NCBI GenBank assembly: GCA_004377365.1
Contig: SOHZ01000288.1
Span: forward strand, 1-49,384
From: Anaerolineales bacterium
GTDB lineage: Bacteria; Chloroflexota; Anaerolineae; E26-bin7
DNA length: 49,384 nt
Reading direction: 5' to 3'
The stretch's first letter is position 1. Each line of letters opens with the position of its first letter. This document shows positions 42,917 to 49,384 of this stretch, piece by piece. A model generated the notes under the pieces. That model was given only the letters and a program-made list of their open reading frames with translations. It made no database searches and was not told the origin of the DNA. The position numbers and the translations under genes are program-made.

Positions 42917-45778
42917 ATGAGCAGAATCTACGTGGCTCTGGACCTGGAGACCACCGGCCTGCGGCCTGAGCACGACGCCATCATCGAGATTGGAGCGGTC
43001 AAGTTCCGCGAGAACGAGGTGTTGGAGACCTGGTCTAGCCTGATCAACCCCCAACGCTCCATCCCTCACAAAATTACCCAACTGACGGGCATCACTCAGG
43101 CCGAGGTGGATCAGGCTCCTACTCTGTCCTCAGTCATCGGCCCCTTGAGGAGCTTTGTCAAGGATTATCCCATCGTTGGCCACAATGTACCCTTCGATCT
43201 GAGGTTCCTGGAACGCCACGATCTCTTTCTGGACAATCCGGCCATTGACACCTTTGAGCTGGCCAGTATCCTTCTGCCCCATGCTGCGCGTTACAGCCTG
43301 GGCATCCTGGCTGACACTCTGAGCATCACCTTCCCCACCCGACACCGCGCCCTGGACGACGCCCTGGCTACCAAGGACCTTTTCCTGGGACTCTTGCAGC
43401 AGGCCTCTCAACTGGACCTCAGCGTCATCCGCGAGATCAACCGTCTGGCTGCCAGGAGTAACTGGTCTCTTAGGCCCGTCTTCCAGGGTCTGGAGCGCAA
43501 TAAGGTCCGCTTCGCCTTCACCGGCAGCATCGGCCAGCAACTGATGGCCAAAGGGGCTCTGGACGGCGAGGGCTCCATGAGGCTGCTCTTCACCCAGGAG
43601 GAAAGAGCGAAGCCCCTCCAGCCGAAAGCGGAGCGGCAGTTGTTGGACATGGACTCCCTGGCGGCCATGCTGGGGGAGGACGGCGATTTCTCCTACAAGT
43701 TTCCCGGCTACGAGTATCGTCCTCAGCAAGTGGAAATGCTTCGGGCCGTGGCCGAGGCCTTCAACGAGCGCCAGCACCTCCTGGTGGAGGCCGGCACCGG
43801 TACGGGGAAATCCATCGCTTATCTCCTGCCTGCAGCCCATTTCGCTGTGCAGAACGGCGAGCGGGTGGTCATCTCCACCAACACCATCAATCTGCAAGAC
43901 CAGCTCTTCTTAAAGGACGTTCCCGACTTGCAGAAAATACTGCCTTTTGAATTCAAAGCAGCCTTGCTCAAAGGACGCAGCAACTATATTTGCCTGCGGC
44001 GGCTGACTGCTATGCGCCGTGCTGGCAATTTATCGGTTGACGAACTGCGGGTGCTGGCCAAAGTCCTGGTTTGGCTGCCCAGCACGATGATTGGTGATCG
44101 GGCCGAGTTGTTCATGCCCACCCTGGGGGAGCGCCTCATAGGGAATCGAATCTGCTCAGATTCCGAGAATTGCCTGGCCGAGCGGTGCACTTTTCGGCAG
44201 GAAGGTAAGTGCTTTTTCTATCGCGCCCGTCAGCAGGCGGAGGGGGCTCACCTCATCGTCGTCAACCACGCTCTGCTCCTCTCCGACGTAGCCGTGGAAA
44301 ATCGGGTGCTGCCCGAATATCGCTACCTCATCGTGGATGAAGCTCACCACCTGGAGGATGCCACCACCCATCAACTGAGTTTTGCAGTCAGCCTGCGGAG
44401 CGCCCAACGGCTGCTCTCCGAGTTGAGCCAGAGGCCGGGCCCCAGGCGCTACACAGGCTACCTGGCCGAGGTCATGGCCCGCTGCCGAGGAAGCGTGCCT
44501 GAGGCTATCGAGCATGAGTTGGAGAGTTACATCAGGGACCTGCACCAAGAGGTGGAAGCGGCCGAGCGTAGCCTCCACGAATTCTTTGACACCCTATCTC
44601 TCTTTCTGAAGGAGCACAGCCGACCGGGCGGCAAATACGATCAACGCATCAGACTGACCAGCGGCCTCCGGGTGCAGCCCGCCTGGGCAGACGTGGAAAT
44701 TGCCGGGGACAACTTTGCCGTTCACCTTTTCAAGTTAAGTGGTGGGCTGAAGCGACTCTATAGTGGTCTGGGGGATCTGGAAGGCTATGACATCTCTGAC
44801 TATGAGGATCTGCTGCAAGGATTGCTGGGCTATCACCAACGGCTGGAGGGCCTGCACGAACAACTGAACGCTCTCATTGCCGAACCCTCACCCGGCGACA
44901 TCTATTGGGTCAAGATCGCGGCCAAAGACGAGGAACTCTCTCTGCACGCCGCACCCCTGCACATCGGTCATCTGGTGGAGCAACATTTGCTTGCACCTAA
45001 GAAGTGCGTCGTCCTCACCTCAGCTACCCTGTGCACCGACGGCGATTTCAGCTTCATCAAGGAACGCCTCAATGCCTGGGAGGCGCAGGAACTGGCGGTC
45101 GGCTCTCCTTTCGATTACGTGAATTCCACTTTGCTCTACCTGGTCAACGACATCCCCGCGCCCAACCAACCCTATTATCAGAAAGCTGTGGAGCAGGCGC
45201 TTATCGCCCTCTGCCGGGCCACCCGGGGGCGCACCTTGGCTCTTTTCACCTCTTACAATCAGTTGCGCAATACCTCCAAGACCATCACCCGCCCTCTGGC
45301 AGAACACGACATCGTGGTTTTTCAGCAGGGCGATGGCTCCTCACGCCGTCAACTGCTGGAGAACTTTCGCACCACCCCCCGTTCGGTCCTCCTGGGCACG
45401 CGCAGCTTTTGGGAGGGGATTGATGTCATGGGCGAGGCTCTCAGTTGCCTGGTCATCGCCCGGCTGCCCTTCTCCGTGCCCACCGATCCCGTCTTTGCTG
45501 CCCGCAGCGAGACCTTCGAGGACCCTTTTGGCCAGTATGCGGTGCCGGAGACCATCCTGCGCTTTCGCCAGGGTTTTGGGCGGCTCATCAGGAGCAAGAC
45601 CGATCGGGGCGTGGTGGTGATCCTCGACAAGCGGGTGCTGACCAAATCCTATGGCCAGTCCTTCTTGAACTCGTTGCCGGAATGTACCGTCAAACGCGAC
45701 CCTCTAGCGGACCTTCCCGCTGCGGCGGCCCGCTGGATTGATGGCGAAGCGTCTTACCAGCCGGGTATGGGTTTGTGA
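42917..45778 (+). CDS. dinG: DinG-family helicase with N-terminal DnaQ-type exonuclease
   Basis: 953 aa. Residues 1-165 are a DEDDh exonuclease with all five residues visible: DLETTG (D9, E11), HNVPFDLRFL (D94), and HRALDDALATKD (H143, D148). From about 270 comes an XPD/DinG superfamily 2 helicase: AGTGTGKS (Walker A, near 291), VDEAHH (near 472) and the final EGIDVMGEAL and GFGRLIRSKTDRG motifs. CSDSENCLAERCTFRQEGKC (near 412) supplies four cysteines for the 4Fe-4S cluster. Such fusions, seen also in Gram-positive DinG, likely act on DNA repair structures. It has its own promoter and is separate from the sugar genes. Confidence 0.93.
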   Translation: MSRIYVALDLETTGLRPEHDAIIEIGAVKFRENEVLETWSSLINPQRSIPHKITQLTGITQAEVDQAPTLSSVIGPLRSFVKDYPIVGHNVPFDLRFLERHDLFLDNPAIDTFELASILLPHAARYSLGILADTLSITFPTRHRALDDALATKDLFLGLLQQASQLDLSVIREINRLAARSNWSLRPVFQGLERNKVRFAFTGSIGQQLMAKGALDGEGSMRLLFTQEERAKPLQPKAERQLLDMDSLAAMLGEDGDFSYKFPGYEYRPQQVEMLRAVAEAFNERQHLLVEAGTGTGKSIAYLLPAAHFAVQNGERVVISTNTINLQDQLFLKDVPDLQKILPFEFKAALLKGRSNYICLRRLTAMRRAGNLSVDELRVLAKVLVWLPSTMIGDRAELFMPTLGERLIGNRICSDSENCLAERCTFRQEGKCFFYRARQQAEGAHLIVVNHALLLSDVAVENRVLPEYRYLIVDEAHHLEDATTHQLSFAVSLRSAQRLLSELSQRPGPRRYTGYLAEVMARCRGSVPEAIEHELESYIRDLHQEVEAAERSLHEFFDTLSLFLKEHSRPGGKYDQRIRLTSGLRVQPAWADVEIAGDNFAVHLFKLSGGLKRLYSGLGDLEGYDISDYEDLLQGLLGYHQRLEGLHEQLNALIAEPSPGDIYWVKIAAKDEELSLHAAPLHIGHLVEQHLLAPKKCVVLTSATLCTDGDFSFIKERLNAWEAQELAVGSPFDYVNSTLLYLVNDIPAPNQPYYQKAVEQALIALCRATRGRTLALFTSYNQLRNTSKTITRPLAEHDIVVFQQGDGSSRRQLLENFRTTPRSVLLGTRSFWEGIDVMGEALSCLVIARLPFSVPTDPVFAARSETFEDPFGQYAVPETILRFRQGFGRLIRSKTDRGVVVILDKRVLTKSYGQSFLNSLPECTVKRDPLADLPAAAARWIDGEASYQPGMGL

Positions 45779-45795
45779 AAATGTTAGCAGGGCAT

Positions 45796-45824
45796 TTGAC
45801 AGTTGCCAGAGGAAGACTTATAAT
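45796..45824 (+). promoter_or_regulatory. Consensus sigma70 promoter of efp
   Basis: TTGACA (45796-45801), exactly 17 bases, TATAAT (45819-45824); a full consensus match 48 bases before the efp ATG, directly after the dinG stop. Confidence 0.9.
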
Positions 45825-45871
45825 CCAGACCAGAGGTTAGAATTAGAAATTAGAAGGGGCGAAGAACAACC

Positions 45872-46429
45872 ATGATTGATGTGAACGAACTCAGAAAAGG
45901 CGTTACCTTCGAGTTGGATGGGGAACTGTATCAAATCCTCGACTACCAACACCACAAACCCGGCCGAGGAAAAGCCATCATCCGCACCACCATTCGCAAC
46001 CTGCGCACCGGTGCCATCATTGACAAGAAATTTATCTCCGGTGACCGGGTTCAGGACGTTCGCCTGGACCATCATACAGTCCAGTATCTCTACAGCGATG
46101 GGGACCTCTACTACTTTATGGATACCAAGACTTACGAGCAGCCCAGCCTTTCGGCCGAGGTCCTGGGCGAGGCGGTGAACTATCTGACCGACGGGTTGAC
46201 CTTGGAATTGTCCACCTACGAGGGCGAGCCCATAGACCTCGAGTTGCCCGTCACCGTCGAATTGGAGGTCGTGGAGGCTCCGCCGGGTTACGCTGGCGAT
46301 ACGGCCACTGGTGCCACCAAACAGGTCATCCTGGCGACCGGTTTGAAAGTCCAGGTGCCCCTCTTCGTCGAGAAGGGCGACCGCATCAGAGTGGATACCC
46401 GCACCGGTGAGTATTTGACTCGCGTATAG
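45872..46429 (+). CDS. efp: Elongation factor P
   Basis: 185 aa, full length, three beta-barrel domains. FELDGELYQILDYQHHKPGRGKA is the KOW-like domain I with the tip loop; YFMDTKTYEQ and the VDTRTGEYLTRV end are family hallmarks. EF-P enters the ribosome E site and rescues stalling at polyproline. The tip residue that is K34 in E. coli is Arg here (R32, in PGRGKA). It is first in an operon with xseA and xseB. Confidence 0.97.
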   Translation: MIDVNELRKGVTFELDGELYQILDYQHHKPGRGKAIIRTTIRNLRTGAIIDKKFISGDRVQDVRLDHHTVQYLYSDGDLYYFMDTKTYEQPSLSAEVLGEAVNYLTDGLTLELSTYEGEPIDLELPVTVELEVVEAPPGYAGDTATGATKQVILATGLKVQVPLFVEKGDRIRVDTRTGEYLTRV

Positions 46430-46458
46430 GGCGTATAAGGGGTGAGAGGACAAGGCCA

Positions 46459-47754
46459 GTGAGAGGCAAAAGCCTGGACGATGAATGGGGGCAGCAGTTG
46501 TCTATGTGGGGCAGTCCCCAGGCGGGACCATCTCTCCCAGCTATGCAGATCTACCGGGTCTCGCAGATCACTGCCTACATCAAAGGGTTGTTCGACAGCG
46601 ACTACGCCTTGCAGGACCTCTGGCTGGAAGGTGAGGTCTCGAACTATTCCCGGGCAGCTTCGGGACACGTCTACTTCACCCTCAAGGATGAGGAGGCCCA
46701 GATCCGCTGTGTGATGTGGCGTTCGCAGGCGGAGCGACAGGCCTATTTGCCGCAGAATGGTGAGGCCATTATCGCCCACGGTCGTATCTCGGTCTACGAG
46801 GCAGGAGGCCGGTATCAGCTCTACGTTGACGACATTCAGCCAGCGGGCGCCGGTCTTTTGTACCTCCAATTCGAGGCCCTCAAGGAGCGGTTGGCTGCCG
46901 AGGGCCTCTTTGATGTCGAGCGCAAGCGCCCCTTGCCACCCTTCCCCCGGCGGCTTGGTTTGGTCACCTCGCCCACGGCCGCAGCCCTACGGGACATCGT
47001 GAACGTCCTGAGACGCCGCTATCCCCTGGTCGAAGTGGTGCTTTCACCCACCTTAGTTCAGGGCGATGAGGCTCCTTCCCAGATTGTAGCTGCCATCAAA
47101 GCCCTCAACCAGCATACGGATATGGATGCCATCATCGTCGCCCGGGGTGGCGGTTCACTGGAGGATTTGTGGGCTTTCAACGATGAGCGGGTGGCGCGGG
47201 CTATCTACGCCTCCCAGATACCCGTCGTCACTGGCGTGGGCCACGAGACCGACTTTACCATCGCCGACTTTGTAGCCGATGTGCGGGCTCCCACCCCGTC
47301 GGCAGCAGCCGAGGTGGCTGTGCCCGACCGGCAGGAGCTACGAGGGGCGGTGGAGAATTGGCGCGGGCGTCTGGTGCAGCTCATGAGAGGGCGTATCGAG
47401 GAAGGACGCAGGGCCTTGCAATACCGGGAGCAGATTCTGCGCCGTTTCTCGCCCCAGGCCCAAATTGATAGCTACCGCCAGCGCATTGACGATCTGATGC
47501 ATTCGGCGCTGGCTGGCCTGAAGCACCATCTGGCTCTGGCAAGGGAACGGCTGCGGACCCTGGATAGCCAGTTGCAGACCCTCAGCCCTCTGGCTACTTT
47601 GGAGCGAGGATACGCTATCGCCAGGCACCTGGGCACAGGGAAGGTGGTGAGGAGCATCGCTCAGGTGGGGGCCGGAGACCGGCTGGAAGTGCGGGTGAGC
47701 GACGGCCAGTTCGAGAGCACTGTGGAGGCGGCACAACAGTGCCGTCAGACGTAA
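46459..47754 (+). CDS. xseA: Exodeoxyribonuclease VII large subunit
   Basis: 431 aa, GTG start with GAGGA eight bases upstream. The OB-fold DNA-binding part (about 28-130) has VSNYSRAASGHVYFTLKDE. The catalytic part has LVTSPTAAALRDI, VARGGGSLEDLWAFNDERVARAI and TGVGHETDFTIADFVADVRAPTPSAAAE. The coiled-coil C-terminus binds XseB. It cuts single-stranded DNA from both ends. Confidence 0.96.
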   Translation: MRGKSLDDEWGQQLSMWGSPQAGPSLPAMQIYRVSQITAYIKGLFDSDYALQDLWLEGEVSNYSRAASGHVYFTLKDEEAQIRCVMWRSQAERQAYLPQNGEAIIAHGRISVYEAGGRYQLYVDDIQPAGAGLLYLQFEALKERLAAEGLFDVERKRPLPPFPRRLGLVTSPTAAALRDIVNVLRRRYPLVEVVLSPTLVQGDEAPSQIVAAIKALNQHTDMDAIIVARGGGSLEDLWAFNDERVARAIYASQIPVVTGVGHETDFTIADFVADVRAPTPSAAAEVAVPDRQELRGAVENWRGRLVQLMRGRIEEGRRALQYREQILRRFSPQAQIDSYRQRIDDLMHSALAGLKHHLALARERLRTLDSQLQTLSPLATLERGYAIARHLGTGKVVRSIAQVGAGDRLEVRVSDGQFESTVEAAQQCRQT

Positions 47755-47798
47755 GCCCGAAAATCAGGACACAACTTGGGCAGATTAGAGAGAGCGGA

Positions 47799-48038
47799 AT
47801 GGAGATAGAGAATCTGTCATTTGAAGAAGCGTTCAAGGAATTGGAGGAGACAGTGCGCCGCCTGGAAGAGGGGGATTTGACCCTGGATGAGTCCATCACT
47901 CTTTTTGAACGGGGTCAAGCTCTGGCCCGGCATTGCGGCGAAAAGTTGGATAGAGCAGAGCTCAGAGTAAGCCAGCTTGTTCCCTCCAGCGGGCAGGACG
48001 AAGGCGGCTACGAAACCGTGCCCTTTGAAGGCGAGTGA
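47799..48038 (+). CDS. xseB: Exodeoxyribonuclease VII small subunit
   Basis: 79 aa from the ATG at 47799, the usual length for the family. LSFEEAFKELEETVRRLEEGDLTLDESITLFERG is the standard two-helix sequence. The track's GTG at 47739 would add 20 unrelated residues and overlap xseA. Several copies bind each XseA chain. Confidence 0.93.
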   Translation: MEIENLSFEEAFKELEETVRRLEEGDLTLDESITLFERGQALARHCGEKLDRAELRVSQLVPSSGQDEGGYETVPFEGE

Positions 48039-48070
48039 GAGCGGCAAGTATCAGCAGATCACAAAAGCTC

Positions 48071-48144
48071 GCAGCGGATCCCTTCGGTAGGCTCAGGACA
48101 GGCGCCAGATCCGCTGCTCAGTTGCTGGATCTGGCGATCCAGCA
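48071..48144 (+). repeat. Two inverted repeats between xseB and rluD
   Basis: GCAGCGGATC (48071-48080) pairs with GATCCGCTGC (48108-48117). A TCGG..GCTCAGGA-type interspersed repeat fills the loop. Next, TGCTGGATC-TGGC-GATCCAGCA (48123-48144) forms a perfect 9-bp hairpin with a 4-base loop. No T-run follows. Confidence 0.75.
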
Positions 48145-48196
48145 GGGGCAAGTTGGGATCTACTGGGTATGTCAACAGACAATAACAGGTTCTGGC

Positions 48197-49183
48197 ATGG
48201 AGCAAGTGATCGAATTGCTGGTTGCCGAAGGTGGCCAGCGTTTGGACAAGTACATCGCCCAGGAGGCACCCGATCTCTCCCGGTCGCTGATACAGAGGCT
48301 GATCCGCGAGGGACTGGTCACTGTCAATGGGCAAACGGTCAAAGCCAGCCGCAAAGTAAAAGTCGGCGATACGATTGTCCTGCACGTCCCGCCGCCGGAA
48401 CCCCTGGAGGTGCGTCCGGAGGCCATCCCTCTGGACATCGTCTACGAGGACGCTGATCTCTTGGTGGTGAACAAACCGGCGGGCATGGTCGTGCACCCGG
48501 CCTATGGCCACCGAACAGCCACTCTGGTCAACGCCGTCCTGGCCCATTGTCCCGAGATAGCCGGTGTGGGGGACACCCTGCGGTCGGGGATAGTCCATCG
48601 CCTGGACAAAGAGACCTCGGGACTGATCATCGTGGCCAAGAACGACGCCGCTCGACAGCATTTGCAGCGGCAGTTCAAACGACGAGAGGTCAAGAAGACC
48701 TATCTGGCTTTGGCGGAAGGGCATTTGGAGCCAGCGCAGGGGCTTATCGAGGCTCCCATCGGCCGTGACCCCCGTCGTCGCAAGCGTATGGCTGTGGTGA
48801 AAGCAGAGGAGGGGGGGCGGGAGGCCCGAACCGAGTATCGGGTGGTGGAGTATTTCGCTTTGCAGGTGGGTGGGAAGTCTCGCCTCTACTCGTTGGTTGA
48901 GGCCCAGCCCGTGACCGGCCGCACCCACCAGGTGCGGGTTCATTTCGCCTTTATCGGCCATCCCCTGGTCGGTGACCCCGTCTATGGCTTCCGCAAACAG
49001 CGTCTGGCTGACTATGGTTTGCCGCCCCTGAGCCGGCAGTTCCTCCACGCTCAGAGCCTAGCCTTTCATTTACCCCATTCCAATCAGTACGTCGAATTCA
49101 GAGCCGAATTGCCGACTGACTTGAGGGAGGTGTTGGAAAGATTACGAGTTCCGACTGACTCCGGACCCTGGTCGCTGCCGTGA
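48197..49183 (+). CDS. rluD: RluD-type 23S rRNA pseudouridine synthase
   Basis: 328 aa from the ATG at 48197 with AGG eight bases upstream. The track's longer start (48035) would add a repeat-coded stretch. An S4 domain covers about 15-75 (RLDKYIAQEAPDLSRSLIQRLIREGLVTVNG). The catalytic block GIVHRLDKETSGLIIVAK has the conserved Asp. QPVTGRTHQVRVHFAFIGHPLVGDPVYG is the later RluA-family block. It converts uridines in 23S rRNA to pseudouridine. RluC cannot be ruled out as the nearest type. Confidence 0.92.
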   Translation: MEQVIELLVAEGGQRLDKYIAQEAPDLSRSLIQRLIREGLVTVNGQTVKASRKVKVGDTIVLHVPPPEPLEVRPEAIPLDIVYEDADLLVVNKPAGMVVHPAYGHRTATLVNAVLAHCPEIAGVGDTLRSGIVHRLDKETSGLIIVAKNDAARQHLQRQFKRREVKKTYLALAEGHLEPAQGLIEAPIGRDPRRRKRMAVVKAEEGGREARTEYRVVEYFALQVGGKSRLYSLVEAQPVTGRTHQVRVHFAFIGHPLVGDPVYGFRKQRLADYGLPPLSRQFLHAQSLAFHLPHSNQYVEFRAELPTDLREVLERLRVPTDSGPWSLP

Positions 49184-49197
49184 GCGTACCAAGTCAG

Positions 49198-49384
49198 GAC
49201 ATGTCATTCTAAGCGACCGAAGGGAGCGAAGAATCTCGGTCCACAAGCTAAGAACGGGATGGGTATATCCCAGAAATGTCGGTGAGCGGGGCACACTGCC
49301 TGTCATTGCGAGCGACCGAAGGGAGCGAGGCAATCTCCTGACTTGGCCAAACGAGATTGCTTCGTCGCGGAGTTTATCCTGAGC
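49198..49384. repeat. REP-like GCGAGCGACCGAAGGGAGCGA repeats at the right end
   Basis: Two copies of GCGACCGAAGGGAGCGA (near 49214 and 49309). CGAGGCAATCTC at 49326-49337 pairs with GAGATTGCTTCG at 49353-49364 to form a stem. The window ends inside the repeat region, and no gene is seen here. Confidence 0.7.

Noticed and set aside
43130-43897. 255-aa minus-strand ORF opposite dinG
   Set aside because: Antisense shadow; the plus strand carries the exonuclease and helicase motifs.
48059-49048. 329-aa minus-strand ORF opposite rluD
   Set aside because: Antisense shadow of a clear RluD-type gene; no family features.
49198-49384. Terminator for rluD
   Set aside because: A stem exists, but the sequence is a REP-like repeat and no T-run follows.

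Overview
The window looks like a chromosomal contig from a Chloroflexota bacterium, probably Anaerolineae-like. The reasons are a large family of polytopic glycosyltransferases (GT39/GT-C, DUF2079 and DUF2723 types) with tandem beta-sandwich tails, short interspersed repeats that are read in frame inside proteins (SEVEG/STGSG, NPKSQIPN and PHPGP type), and a FAD-free housekeeping set (efp, xseAB, rluD-like, dinG, tatD, ispB-like) typical of mid-to-high GC bacteria. The phylum is an inference from these habits. No rRNA, tRNA or CRISPR array was seen.

Layout. (1) 1-9246, minus: four large membrane glycosyltransferases in a row, the last one running off the left edge. A relic of a fifth lies between two of them. 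(2) 9318-10117, plus: a small operon with its own good promoter, encoding a Phd-like/DUF5678 protein and a retropepsin-like protease. (3) 10206-23082, minus: a tight operon of a GT4, four more tailed GT-C enzymes, a UPF0104/LPG-synthase-like membrane protein and a dolichol-phosphate-mannose-synthase-like GT2. (4) 23214-31531, minus: a defence and toxin-antitoxin island. It holds mazEF, a wrecked degV gene, an antitoxin-like/DUF4258-like/DUF2283 trio, a SIR2-like protein, a 1214-residue NLR-like protein (DUF4062, nuclease-like domain, NACHT, pentapeptide repeats, WD40) with a small partner upstream, and a HicB/DUF4258/YgiT trio. Four copies of a GC-rich repeat are confined to this island. (5) 31689-39562, minus: a nucleotide-sugar and lipid-carrier operon (rmd-like, gmd, HEPN-MNT pair, glmM relic, gmhB, manB, tatD, polyprenyl synthase, GT2). 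(6) 39736-41757, plus: a DUF2723 glycosyltransferase with one tail module, divergent from rmd. A dinJ-yafQ pair follows, flanked by a duplicated copy of the tail of that gene. (7) 42917-49183, plus: dinG with a DnaQ-type exonuclease, then efp-xseA-xseB-rluD, and a repeat-rich end.

How it fits together. ManB, Gmd and the Rmd-like enzyme would make GDP-mannose-derived deoxysugars. The polyprenyl synthase supplies the lipid carrier, the DPM1-like GT2 loads it with sugar, and the eight or nine GT-C enzymes use such lipid-linked donors outside the membrane, each carrying one to three extracytoplasmic tail modules. The best candidate for an undescribed system is the NLR-like protein with its SIR2-like neighbour in the island. 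The tail-module family is the second. Start codons were re-chosen from the ORF track where a Shine-Dalgarno sequence or an overlap argued for it, and this is stated in each entry.
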